Shown one piece after another: positions 19,469 to 27,498 of a stretch of DNA of 64,000 nt (position 1 is its first letter; the number at the start of each line of letters is the position of its first letter). This stretch comes from Streptomyces carpinensis (GTDB taxonomy: Bacteria > Actinomycetota > Actinomycetes > Streptomycetales > Streptomycetaceae), in assembly GCF_002154505.1 (NCBI RefSeq), contig NZ_MUBM01000016.1, positions 1 to 64,000 of the forward strand, read 5' to 3'. The notes under the pieces are model-generated. The model did not search any database. It worked only from the letters and a program-made list of their open reading frames with translations, and was not told where the DNA came from. Both the position numbers and the translations under genes were made by a program.

Positions 19469-20059
19469 TTACTGCCCGCCGAGTCGGAGTAGAGCTACCA
19501 CGTACAGACTCCCGGACACCGTCACAAGCAGAAAGGCGAGAATCGTGTGAACGACGAGCCCTCGCCCTGGGGCAAGGCCCAGATGTGCCCGGGCCGCACG
19601 GCTCACCCGGGGCCGGGGGCCACCTCGCGCGGCGCCTGCGTCCGCCTTCTCGATCGCTCGGCGCAGCTTCCTGCGGCCCCTCTCGGTCGTGATACCCAGT
19701 CGCACACCGTGGGCGTCGCGCACCAACAGGGTCCGGTACGTCCTGCCGTACGAGAAGGTCGTCAGCAGCCGGACGGTGGTGATCCGGTTGAGGTCGACGG
19801 AGCGTTCGCCGGTCAAGGTGTGCGCAGTGATGTACGACGATGAGTGCCGGAACGGGGCTCGCTCCTCGCACAGTGCCGGTAGCAGGACGGAGCTGGCGAT
19901 CATGGACAGCAAGCCGATCACGATCGGTGCGCCTTCGGGGAATGCCCCCGCCTTGGCCAGCCCGACGCCGCAGAAAGGTAGCAGAAGGGCCGTCACCGCC
20001 AGGCCCGATGCCATGCGTGCACGCGTCACGCTGCGGGTTGTCGTTGCTTCCACTGACAC
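19469..20059 (-). CDS. Membrane protein of unknown function
   Basis: A 196-residue protein. Two hydrophobic segments lie near the N terminus (about 16-34 and 44-63) and one at the C terminus (about 165-190). The middle part (SSYITAHTLTGERSVDLNRI) resembles a bacterial PH-like domain strand pattern, as in Streptomyces membrane proteins that begin with two helices followed by a PH-like region. GTG 20059 is the likely start. No neighbour suggests a role. Confidence 0.65.
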   Translation of the reverse strand: MSVEATTTRSVTRARMASGLAVTALLLPFCGVGLAKAGAFPEGAPIVIGLLSMIASSVLLPALCEERAPFRHSSSYITAHTLTGERSVDLNRITTVRLLTTFSYGRTYRTLLVRDAHGVRLGITTERGRRKLRRAIEKADAGAARGGPRPRVSRAARAHLGLAPGRGLVVHTILAFLLVTVSGSLYVVALLRLGGQ

Positions 20060-20348
20060 CCCCCGTTTCTGCTGCAGACATCAGCATGCATGCGCGGCGG
20101 ACCTCCGCGCATCGCATTGCCGGTGTCCGGCAAGTAGCTGCTGCCTGCGCGCCTGCACGCAGGGGACGGTAGCGGGCGAGCAGGGCTGAGCACACGCCGG
20201 TTTCCGGCGAGGCATCGTCTGCCCATGGGTCGGTCAAACCGCCGACAAACGACCCCTTCGGGTGCTTACCAGCCGGTTCGAGGATTGCGCCTGGTTCAGG
20301 CCGATAGCTTCTGCGGTCCGAAGGTTGATCAGGAAGGCACAACACGAC

Positions 20349-20771
20349 ATGCGTACGCGTATCTGGCCGGCGGGCATTGCCGTTGTCGCGGCGGCACTGA
20401 CGGGGTGCACGAGCACCGCCACCAGCACGGGGGACAGCAAGGACTCGGGTTCCACCGCCAAGGCGGACTCCAAGCCTGCGAAGGAGCACAGCCCGGAGGA
20501 CGACGTAAAGATCACGGCCTGCAGCAAGGACGAGTTCGGCAACTGGCCGCAGGCGAAGCTGTCGGTCACGAACCACTCGTCGAAGACGTCGGATTACATC
20601 GTGTCGGTGGAGTTCCTTGACGCCTCGGGCACCAGGAAGGCGGAGGGCACCGGGATGGTCAACAAGCTCGCGCACGGGCAGACGGCCGAGGAGACGGCCG
20701 GCGGCACGGCGGAGGTGTCGGGCAAGGTCACGTGCCGGATCACGGACGTGACGAGGACGGCCTCGCTCTGA
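20349..20771 (+). CDS. Lipoprotein with FxLYD-like fold, function unknown
   Basis: A 140-residue secreted lipoprotein. A short signal peptide ends in the lipobox LTGC, with Cys20 the expected lipidation site. A Ser/Thr/Lys linker (about 21-50) leads to a small beta-sandwich-like domain (VKITACSKDEFGNWPQAKL, then YIVSVEFLDASGTR) typical of Streptomyces proteins with FxLYD-like or similar extracellular domains; two cysteines may form a disulfide. A terminator-like hairpin follows at 20803-20822. Function unknown. Confidence 0.8.
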   Translation: MRTRIWPAGIAVVAAALTGCTSTATSTGDSKDSGSTAKADSKPAKEHSPEDDVKITACSKDEFGNWPQAKLSVTNHSSKTSDYIVSVEFLDASGTRKAEGTGMVNKLAHGQTAEETAGGTAEVSGKVTCRITDVTRTASL

Positions 20772-20802
20772 CCTGACCCAGGGGCGAGGACTGAGACCGC
20801 CA

Positions 20803-20822
20803 CCGCCGGAGAGATCCGGCGG
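20803..20822 (+). terminator. Terminator hairpin after the lipoprotein gene
   Basis: Perfect 8-bp stem CCGCCGGA / TCCGGCGG with a GAGA loop, 32 bases after the lipoprotein stop. No U-run, as is common in Streptomyces. Confidence 0.6.
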
Positions 20823-20935
20823 GGGCCTCGTCGTGTCCGCCCCCGGAAGTTACTGGATGTGTCTGTCGGCCCCTTCGAGGACCGGCATCTCTCGTCCAAC
20901 GCCCCGATCCACGGGGCCGCTTGGGGGGAGACTTC

Positions 20936-21133
20936 GTGATCAACAAGCACAACGACAGCCGGCCGCTCAACCGCCGCGTCGCCGACGCTTTCCTCGTGGG
21001 CTCGGGGGGCGCCGCCGGCAAGTACGTGGGCGGCCACGTGGCCGCCGCTCTGTGGCACCACACGTACGATGCCCTCTCCATAGCCCTCCAGGTCTTCGAG
21101 GCTCTGGCGCGCGCCACCGGCCACCTGGGCTGA
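20936..21133 (+). CDS. 65-residue Gly/Ala-rich helical peptide
   Basis: A small protein with GTG start at 20936 and a strong GGGGGGAG ribosome binding site. The first 20 residues are polar and basic; then a Gly-rich stretch (LVGSGGAAGKYVGGHVAAAL) and an amphipathic helical tail (YDALSIALQVFEALA). The layout, with a GG pair before a hydrophobic core, loosely recalls small bacteriocin-like precursors, but no export or immunity gene is visible, so this is only a possibility. An 11-bp terminator hairpin closes it at 21150-21176. Family not recognised. Confidence 0.6.
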   Translation: MINKHNDSRPLNRRVADAFLVGSGGAAGKYVGGHVAAALWHHTYDALSIALQVFEALARATGHLG

Positions 21134-21149
21134 CCCACGACGGCGTGAT

Positions 21150-21176
21150 GGCCCGTAGCCAGGGTGGCTACGGGCC
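21150..21176 (+). terminator. Terminator hairpin after the 65-residue peptide gene
   Basis: Perfect 11-bp stem GGCCCGTAGCC / GGCTACGGGCC with a 5-base loop, 16 bases after the stop codon. Confidence 0.7.
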
Positions 21177-21325
21177 CCAGGCCAGCCGCCGAGCTACTGG
21201 TCGGCGCACTTGGGTGGCTCGGCGCCGTGATGAAGCTGGTCGAATTTGACCAGGGTTGCTGGTGGGCTCAGTTCGTTCACTCGGCAACCAAGTGGGGACT
21301 CTGGGGAGCGAACAGCGGCGTGTCG

Positions 21326-21356
21326 AGGGCCCGGCGACCGAAGGTCGCCGGGCCCT
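21326..21356. terminator. Strong hairpin upstream of the 21388 gene
   Basis: Perfect 14-bp stem AGGGCCCGGCGACC / GGTCGCCGGGCCCT with a GAA loop, ending 31 bases before the next start codon. It is not needed by the peptide gene, which already has its own terminator. It may end a short independent transcript (about 21180-21356) or act as a leader attenuator of the next gene. Confidence 0.5.
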
Positions 21357-21387
21357 GGTGCTCTGTGAGGGGCAGGGCGCTGCTCTC

Positions 21388-21762
21388 ATGTGTCAGACCC
21401 GGGTGGAAGCCTTGTTGGGATTCTGGGTCCGTGGAGAGGTGGCTGGCGTGTGGAGCGAGGGGGAAGTCTGGCAGCTTCGCCGGGGAGCGCAGGTGGTCGG
21501 AGAGATCTTCATCGAGGAGGGCGACTTCCCGTGGCTGTCCGGGCGCTTCATACCGGCTGAAGGCTTTGCCGAGGTGAAACCGCTGTTCGACCGTGAATTG
21601 GAACTGGTCGAAGAAGAGGACCTCGACGAGTGGGACGAGGTGGTTCGCGAGATCGGCGAGAAGCTCCAACTGGTCGCTCCCGCGGGCCCGGTTGCGGAGT
21701 TCTTGCTGCATATCGACGGTGAGCGGGCCTGGTTCCGTTGGAGCGACGAGCCGTTCGACTGA
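21388..21762 (+). CDS. Conserved Streptomyces hypothetical protein
   Basis: Up to 124 residues, acidic, with conserved-looking blocks GEVWQLRRGAQVVGEI, FPWLSGRF and AEFLLHIDGERAWFRW. I recognise the general family (Streptomyces proteins ending in WFRWSDEPF) but no function is assigned to it. No membrane or signal sequence. An internal GTG (about 21451) fits the usual N terminus of the family, so the true protein may be about 20 residues shorter. Confidence 0.7.
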   Translation: MCQTRVEALLGFWVRGEVAGVWSEGEVWQLRRGAQVVGEIFIEEGDFPWLSGRFIPAEGFAEVKPLFDRELELVEEEDLDEWDEVVREIGEKLQLVAPAGPVAEFLLHIDGERAWFRWSDEPFD

Positions 21763-21922
21763 GTGGCGGCCCGCGGTCATGGAGTCCGCCGCAGTAGAAC
21801 GACGTCGTTCCAGTGCTGGGGGGTGAGAAGCGAAGTGCCGCGATGGACAAGCTGGTCCGCTCTGTGCGGCCACCGGGAGACGGAGTACCGGCCTACGCCT
21901 ACGCGTCTGTGCCTGGTGACCG

Positions 21923-22585
21923 TCAGGAGGCCACGCGGTGCCGAACAGCGTCACGCGCTCGGTCGAGAGGGCCGAGGATGGGCGCGGCCAGCTTGTTCGT
22001 GGCCTCGTTGTTGACCCAGCGGTGCGGCCGGGTCGGCGCGTAGGCCTGGGTGAGTTTGACCTCGGCGCCAAGCATCCGCAGCCGAGACGCGCTCAGGGCC
22101 GTGCGCAGAGCGGCGAACTCCTCCCGTTCCTCGCGCGCCGCGTGTCGGGCGACCGCGCGGCGGGCCTCGTTCAGCCGCCGCAGGTACCCGCGGCCGTTCG
22201 GCCCGGTACGCCACAGAGCCACCAGCAACTGCTTCGCCTGCTTCTCCTCGTGGCGGCGGCGGGCGGCCAGCTCGCGGCCGTGCTGCAGCGCCCGGCGCGC
22301 GACCGGGTGGATGTGGGCCTCCTCGGCGGCTTCGTGTATGGCCAGCAGGCGCATCAGCTGATCGAAGTTCCGGCGGCGCAGCGGCCCCGGCAACGCAGCG
22401 CGCAGGAAGCCGAGCTTGATCTGCCGGTGCTGCCGGGTGAGTACCTCGACGGCATCCTCGCTGCCCAGTGTTCGTGCGACTGTCAGAGACCACGCGGGAG
22501 CCTTTCCGGCTTTTGCGGCAGCCTTCGCGGTCAGCAGCGGCTTGGTCGCTGCGGTCAGTGCTGCGGTCTTGCCGATCTTTCCCAT
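21923..22585 (-). CDS. Hemerythrin-like domain protein
   Basis: A 220-residue, almost wholly helical basic protein. Histidine/glutamate-bearing helices (LTRQHRQIKLGF, HEAAEEAHIHPVARRAL, a later KQAKQLLVAL helix and AREEREEFAAL) match the HHE/hemerythrin pattern that binds a diiron centre and senses or binds oxygen or NO. The ATG at 22585 is preceded by GAGGAGGACC; the earlier in-frame start at 22642 lacks one. A C-terminal tail of about 40 residues (RPHRWVNNEATNKL) is a known appendage in Streptomyces members. Confidence 0.85.
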   Translation of the reverse strand: MGKIGKTAALTAATKPLLTAKAAAKAGKAPAWSLTVARTLGSEDAVEVLTRQHRQIKLGFLRAALPGPLRRRNFDQLMRLLAIHEAAEEAHIHPVARRALQHGRELAARRRHEEKQAKQLLVALWRTGPNGRGYLRRLNEARRAVARHAAREEREEFAALRTALSASRLRMLGAEVKLTQAYAPTRPHRWVNNEATNKLAAPILGPLDRARDAVRHRVAS

Positions 22586-23044
22586 GGGTCCTCCTCGCTC
22601 CTGTGTCACAGGTCGTGGGGTACCCCGGCCTATCGCTGTCATCCGCTCCCAGGAAGGCTGCCCTGCTCATCACACCGGGGGGCCGACCAGGGCGGCGACA
22701 CCGGCCACACCCACGGCGAGCCGATCAACGCAGTCACCGACGTGGCCGGAGTGCAGCCGGCGCAGCCCAGCCACCAGCGCGGGCGCCGGATGCAGCGACG
22801 CGCACACGGCTGGAGCAATGTCCGTGCCCAGATCGCCGCGAGTGCCGCCAAGGCAAGGAAGGCAATCGACCCACCCTGCCGGACGCCGTCCGGGACTCGC
22901 TATGACCCGTCCGCCCTGGCGAACCGATCAGCTGGTTCCATCGAGCAGTAGTGAGGTCACTTGTCGATGGGACCACCGTGGCACCCCGCTGGTCGGCCGC
23001 CCTCGCAGGCGGCGGGCGGCAGCTCGACCACGACTCAAGCGAAG
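22586..23044. other. Intergenic region, no gene supported
   Basis: About 460 bases between the hemerythrin-like gene start and the end of the next reverse-strand gene. One forward frame has GEPINAVTDVAGVQPA near 22720, which recalls the start of P1/DmpA peptidases, but nothing after it continues that family. Otherwise nothing seen. Confidence 0.3.
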
Positions 23045-23596
23045 TCAGCAGTCGAGGACACGCAGGTCGTCGTCGCACAGCCCGGTTCGGCAGCACACGG
23101 GCAGCCAATCGGCCGCGATCTCCCGAACACGCTGCAGGCGAGCCCTGTCGGGCTCCACCACCGTGAGGATCTCGAATGCGGCGCTGACGGTCCCGGGGGC
23201 CCGATTCGACATCACCTCTTCATAGAGCAGCCGGAGACCTTGCAGGGCAAGGCCCCGGCACAGTTCCGGGAGATCGAGTCCCCGCCGAGCGGACTCCCCG
23301 TCCGTGCCCTCGCCTGCCACCACGCACTGCAGGAGGTCGAGGAACCACTGTCTGGCTGCCGGTGCCACATCGTCCGCGAGAACTGCCAGAGCGACGGATG
23401 TCACCGCAGGAGCCGGCTCCCACAGAACCACCGGAGACCAGACGTGCTCTTCGAGGCTGACGTGGCTCGGTTCCTGCCCAGATCCCCTACCCGCCAGCCG
23501 CAGCAGATCCCGGGCCAGGTGTTCTGCCGAACCGGCGCACCCGCACAGCATGCTCTTCCAGTCATGCCGGGCGATCTCCGTCTCGACAAGCCGCAT
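23045..23596 (-). CDS. Hypothetical protein, Leu/Ala/Val-rich helical
   Basis: A 183-residue protein beginning MRLVETEIARHDWKSMLCGC. It is mostly helical by composition, with several cysteines (CGC near the start, CCRTGLC near the end) that might bind metal. The pattern LARDLLRL...EEHVWSPVVLWEPAPAV suggests helical repeats. GTG 23605, three codons upstream, is an alternative start. I do not recognise the family and see no signal or membrane segment. Confidence 0.65.
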   Translation of the reverse strand: MRLVETEIARHDWKSMLCGCAGSAEHLARDLLRLAGRGSGQEPSHVSLEEHVWSPVVLWEPAPAVTSVALAVLADDVAPAARQWFLDLLQCVVAGEGTDGESARRGLDLPELCRGLALQGLRLLYEEVMSNRAPGTVSAAFEILTVVEPDRARLQRVREIAADWLPVCCRTGLCDDDLRVLDC

Positions 23597-23904
23597 AGCT
23601 CCCACACCCTAGACGGTGCTAGCGAAGCCCACCGACACGCCTGGTGCTGTCAAAACTCGTGAACATCTCGGAGCCGGTAGATCGACAACTGCTGTTCAAA
23701 CTCGCCGACGAACGCTGGCCCTGGAAGGGCTCTGGTCCACTTCTTTTGGTCGTGTACGCACGGTGACTGTTGATCTCCACGTAATGCTGGTTGAGGTCGC
23801 CCGAAAATCGCTCGGCTGGAACGGGGTGTGGTCGACAGTCCTTCGCCGTGAACAAAGTGCCGCCGCGTCTGGATGAACTGCTGTTCTCCTCGATCGACGG
23901 TGTG

Positions 23905-24146
23905 TCCATGGAGTCGGTCGGCGTACGGCCAGCGTGGCGCGGCGCGGCACCGGCTCCGCGCGGCGCATCCATGACGCGCTCCTGGCCACGCGCGAAGAGC
24001 CGTACGTGACGCTCATGGTCAACGAGGCCGCAGGCGACGGCAAGGTCCACCAGCTCTACCGGTCCTGGGAGTATCAGGACATCGGCCACAGCCAGCCCTC
24101 GCCGGCCTCCTCGCTGCTCACCGTGATGATCCGCGCCACCCGCTGA
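23905..24146 (+). pseudogene. GNAT acetyltransferase remnant (C-terminal part)
   Basis: The frame contains GTGSARRIHDALL, the acetyl-CoA-binding segment of GNAT acetyltransferases (normally R/Q-x-x-G-x-G/A), then HQLYRSWEYQDIGHSQP and LLTVMIRATR, the usual end of the family. About 70 residues remain; the N-terminal half is missing and no start with a ribosome binding site exists. A hairpin follows at 24160-24189. The original enzyme function is not recoverable. Confidence 0.7.
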
Positions 24147-24159
24147 CCTGCACCACCAC

Positions 24160-24189
24160 GGCGGCCCACCCTTCCCCCGGGGGGCCGCC
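24160..24189 (+). terminator. Hairpin after the acetyltransferase remnant
   Basis: GGCGGCCC / GGGCCGCC stem with a 14-base loop, 14 bases after the remnant's stop codon. Confidence 0.5.
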
Positions 24190-24549
24190 ATTCAGTCGGC
24201 GCAATGTCAGGCGTCGAAGCCCTTCTGCCACACGCCCGGCCCCCACTTCGCGGCCACCTTGGCGAAGCAGGATCGGCGCAGAGGGTTCGCGCCCAGGCCG
24301 TACCGCTTGCACTTCGGCGCTGGTTCCACCGGGCGAAGATCGCCCACTGCTCGCGCTGCAGCACCACCCCGGACTCCCTGGCGGGCCAGACGCCTGGTTC
24401 CACGATCAATCGCTCGTCGGCGGCGCCGTCTTGCTGCGCATCTCCCACGACCGCGTCCGGTGGCGCCGACCGGATGGCGGGAGGCGGGCCCTGTGGCGAC
24501 AGGGCCGGCGCGCCCGGTTCCTCACGCTTCGGTGCCAGGTGGCGGTGGT

Positions 24550-26013
24550 CTACGGCGTCTCCTGATCATGCTGGTAGGTGGCGAGGAGGAAGAGCCAGAT
24601 CTCGCTGACGGTGGGGAAGGGGGGGATCGCGTGCCTAAGCCGTTTGAGCGGGATCTCGCCGGCGACCGCGATGGTTGCCGAGTGCAGGAGCTCGCTGACG
24701 TTTGGGCCGACAAAGGTCACTCCGAGGAGGACTTCCCGGTCGAGGTCGACGACCAGCCTCGCGTGGCCCTGGTAGCCGTCGGCGTAGAGGTTGGCGCCCT
24801 GGGCAGCGTTGAAGTCGAGGTCGACGGTCTTGATGCGGTACCCGGAGCGCTCCGCCTGCTCGGCGCTCAGGCCCACCGCGGCCGCCTCAGGGTCGCTGAA
24901 GAAGACCTGGGGTACGGCGTGCTGGTCGGCGGTGGTGGCGTGGTCGCCCCAGGGCGTGTCGTCGAGCGGGCGGCCGGCGGCGCGGGCGCCGATGGCGTCG
25001 CCTGCGGTCCGGGCTTGGTATTTGCCCTGATGGGTGAGCAAGGCACGATGGTTGACGTCGCCGAGGGCGTACAGCCAGTCGCCGTCGACCCCCTGTACCA
25101 GGCAGGTGGTGTCGACATCGAGCCAGGAGCCGGGGGTGAGGCCGACCGTGTCCAGGCCGATGTCGCCGGTGGCGGGGGCGCGGCCGGTGGCGCACAAGAC
25201 CTCGTCGGCCTCCAGCTCGCCGCCGTTGTCGAGGGTGAGGGTGACCGGCCCCTCCGGGTCCGGGCGACGCAGGGCGGTCACCTGCACGCCGATCCGCACA
25301 TCCGCGCCCGACTCTCTCAATCCCTGAGCGACCAGTTCGCCGGCGAAGGGTTCCATGCGGGGGATCAGGCGGCGCCGGGCGAGCAGGGTGACCTGGGAGC
25401 CGAGGCCCTGCCATAGGGTGGCCATCTCGATGCCGACTCCGCCGCCGCCGATGATGGCGAGGCGAGTGGGTACGGTGCTGGATTCGGTGCCCTGCCGGCT
25501 CGTCCAGGGACAGGCCTCGGCGATGCCCGGGATATCGGGCAACGCCGGTCGGCTGCCGGTGGCGATGGCCACTGCATGCCGGGCCGTGAGGATCTGCCGG
25601 GCGCCGTCGTCACGGGTGACGCTGACGCGTCGGGGCCCGTCGAGACGGCCGTGGCCACGGAAGAGGTCGGCTCCGATGGACTTGAGGAACAGAGCTTGTC
25701 TCGTGTCGTCCCAGTCGGAGACAGAGCGGTTGCGACGGGCGAAGACGCCATCGGCGTCGACCCGACCGGTGACAGCCTGCCGGGCACCGTCCACGCGCCG
25801 CGCGTCGGCGAGCGCGATGACCGGCCGCAGCAGCGCCTTACTCGGCACGCACGCCCAGTACGCGCAGTCACCGCCGACCAGTTCCCGTTCCACGACCGCT
25901 ACGGAGAGGCCGGCGGCGCGGGCGCGGTCGGCGACGTTCGCACCGGCCGGGCCTGCGCCCAGCACGACCACGTCGTAAGGCACTCCTGTCCGGGTTTCGT
26001 GCGATTCACTCAT
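24550..26013 (-). CDS. FAD/NAD(P)-disulfide oxidoreductase (mercuric-reductase/RclA-like)
   Basis: A 487-residue class I pyridine nucleotide-disulfide oxidoreductase. FAD motif GAGPAG (19-24), redox-active CX4C pair Cys50 and Cys55 (DCAYWACVPSK), NAD motif IIGGGGVGIEMA (about 190), second FAD motif LYALGDVNH. The C-terminal dimerisation domain has FPTVSE where classical enzymes have HPTxxE, so the usual catalytic-base His is replaced by Phe. This argues against lipoamide or glutathione reductase activity and for an atypical member, similar in layout to E. coli RclA, which acts in reactive-chlorine resistance. It is followed downstream in the same direction only by decayed DNA. Substrate inferred, not proven. 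Confidence 0.9.
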   Translation of the reverse strand: MSESHETRTGVPYDVVVLGAGPAGANVADRARAAGLSVAVVERELVGGDCAYWACVPSKALLRPVIALADARRVDGARQAVTGRVDADGVFARRNRSVSDWDDTRQALFLKSIGADLFRGHGRLDGPRRVSVTRDDGARQILTARHAVAIATGSRPALPDIPGIAEACPWTSRQGTESSTVPTRLAIIGGGGVGIEMATLWQGLGSQVTLLARRRLIPRMEPFAGELVAQGLRESGADVRIGVQVTALRRPDPEGPVTLTLDNGGELEADEVLCATGRAPATGDIGLDTVGLTPGSWLDVDTTCLVQGVDGDWLYALGDVNHRALLTHQGKYQARTAGDAIGARAAGRPLDDTPWGDHATTADQHAVPQVFFSDPEAAAVGLSAEQAERSGYRIKTVDLDFNAAQGANLYADGYQGHARLVVDLDREVLLGVTFVGPNVSELLHSATIAVAGEIPLKRLRHAIPPFPTVSEIWLFLLATYQHDQETP

Positions 26014-26130
26014 GTTCTTCCTCGCATTCCTGGAGTGCCTGACGACGGTCGAGGCGGTGGTGATGCTGCCCGTCGGGCCTGGTGGGTCGGGCCTGGGCGG
26101 GGGCTCCCCGACCAGGCCAGGGCGCGTCGG

Positions 26131-26493
26131 TCAGGCGTCGGTGTGCGGGGTGACGACCGGCCATTCGATGTCCGTATCGGCGAGGACGTTGAAGTAGTTC
26201 GCGAGGATGTTCAACGCCAGATTGCCCGCGACCTCGGCGTCGGTGACGCCCACGGCCCAGGCAGCCTCGAGCTGCGTCTCACCGATGTGGCCGCGGGCAA
26301 TGGCGTGGGACGGGTCCGGCACTGCGGCGGCGTGCGGGTCCGCGGACTCCGCGTGGCGGGCACACTCCAGTCCCCCGGCGCCGACCTTGGCGACGCGCGC
26401 CCCTATATAGGTGTGGGCGGAGAAGCAGTAGGTGCAATTGTTGTACTCCGCGGTGGCGATCGCCAGCCGTTCCCCGACCGGGGCCGGGATCAT
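26131..26493 (-). pseudogene. Carboxymuconolactone decarboxylase/AhpD-like, 5'-truncated
   Basis: 120 residues remain of an AhpD-fold protein. It keeps ERLAIATAEYNNCTYCFSAH, with the CxxC redox pair and following His of alkylhydroperoxidase-like proteins, and the normal C-terminal helix. Intact relatives are about 170-190 residues. The missing N-terminal part is replaced by IS21 transposase DNA at about 26500. The ATG at 26493 is probably fortuitous. It could still yield a protein with the CxxC motif but without the helical N terminus. Confidence 0.75.
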
Positions 26494-26502
26494 GGTCCCC
26501 GG

Positions 26503-26895
26503 TCCGCCGCGAGGGCAGCATCCTCCCGGCGATCACCCACGAACAGCCGGACACCATCACCCAGACCGGCGGCCGGCCCGTCTGCCCATGGGCCAGCGGG
26601 ATGTCCGCCTCGGAGAACCACAGATCACGCTGGGCCGGCTCGCCCGGCCGATACATCGTCCGGGACACCGGGTCCACCGGCAAACACGCCGGTCCGAGCT
26701 CACGCACAACACGTTCCTTGAGGATCGCCATCCCCCGCTGCCAGCCGAATCCGCTCCACAATCACCGTCGCCGGCATCGTCGGCGTCTCCCGCAAAAGCT
26801 TGCGGATCTGCACCCTGACCGCGCACCGTCGAGCCCTTCAGCGGACACTTCGGCGGCCGGCCGGCGCAGACCACGGTCTGCGGCCGGCCCTGCGA
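26503..26895 (-). mobile_element. IS21-family transposase (istA) remnant
   Basis: Reverse-strand fragments in two or three frames match IstA: a PLKGS segment (near 26850), TPTMPATVIVERI-like text (near 26800), then GMAILKERVVRELGPACLPV, DPVSRTMYRPGEPAQRDLWF and WVMVSGCSWVIAGRMLPSR. Frameshifts and the loss of both ends make it inactive. It abuts the truncated AhpD-like gene. A better-preserved relative of the same segment is at 33885-34199. Confidence 0.75.
26865..26882 (-). terminator. Hairpin downstream of the PPOX gene
   Basis: CGCAGACC / GGTCTGCG stem with a 2-base loop about 35 bases after the stop of the reverse-strand PPOX gene. Confidence 0.45.
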
Positions 26896-26916
26896 GACAG
26901 GTGGTTCGATGTTGCA

Positions 26917-27381
26917 TCAAAGGTATGCCACACCGTAGTTGGCGGCCCACTCATGCTTCAGGCCATCCTCGTTCGCGTGCCCGAACGTGTACGCGGGAGA
27001 GTCCACCCGCAGCACCCGGTCCACCCTGATCAGTACGGCCTCGTGGCACGGGTAGATGGGATCGCCGTGGGTGTTCAGCACCCACTGGCGGGACCAGTCG
27101 TACACCGGGTCACCTTCCCCGCGGATCTCGGCTGTTCCCTTGAAGCGGTACCCCCGCCGGAGCAGGAAGTCGATCACGTTGACCTCAACGCGCGGATCCT
27201 GCCGCAGGTTCTCCACCGTATTGGGCGAGGCCATGTTCATGAATACCAGGTGATCGTCGTCGTAGACGCGCACGGACCCCTTCGGGGAGAGGTTCGGAGA
27301 GCCGTCCTCGCGGACCGTCGCAACGAACGCCAGCTTGGCGCTGGTGACGATCTGCCGCATGTCCTCAGTGATTATTCCCAT
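26917..27381 (-). CDS. Pyridoxamine 5'-phosphate oxidase-family protein
   Basis: A 154-residue PPOX split-barrel protein. The FMN-binding start is clear: KLAFVATVREDGSPNLSPKG and DDHLVFMNMASPNTVENLR, followed by VEVNVIDFLLRRGYRFKG. It resembles the small FMN-dependent proteins often placed with stress and detoxification genes. ATG 27381 has AAAGG upstream. Catalytic substrate unknown. It stands with other redox genes transcribed in the same direction. Confidence 0.9.
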   Translation of the reverse strand: MGIITEDMRQIVTSAKLAFVATVREDGSPNLSPKGSVRVYDDDHLVFMNMASPNTVENLRQDPRVEVNVIDFLLRRGYRFKGTAEIRGEGDPVYDWSRQWVLNTHGDPIYPCHEAVLIRVDRVLRVDSPAYTFGHANEDGLKHEWAANYGVAYL

Positions 27382-27498
27382 TGCTCGTCAACCTTTCCTG
27401 CCGCGCCTGGTGGGTACGGCCGCGGACGCGGCCGTACCGTGTCCCGCGGGTGCCATGAGTCGGTGTCAGGACCGGGCGACACCCCGCCGTGGATGTGC

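Noticed and set aside
20265-20345. tRNA-like text (GGTTCGAGGATTG) before the lipoprotein gene
   Set aside because: No acceptor stem or anticodon arm could be folded around it; no tRNA is supported anywhere in the window.
22700-22950. Possible P1/DmpA-type peptidase scrap (GEPINAVTDVAGVQPA)
   Set aside because: Only one short motif-like stretch; the following residues do not continue the family, so chance cannot be excluded.
24200-24564. Coding-like forward frame ending near 24564 (SLVGGAVLLRISHDRVRWRR)
   Set aside because: Overlaps the end of the flavoprotein gene and lacks a recognisable family or start; kept as unexplained.
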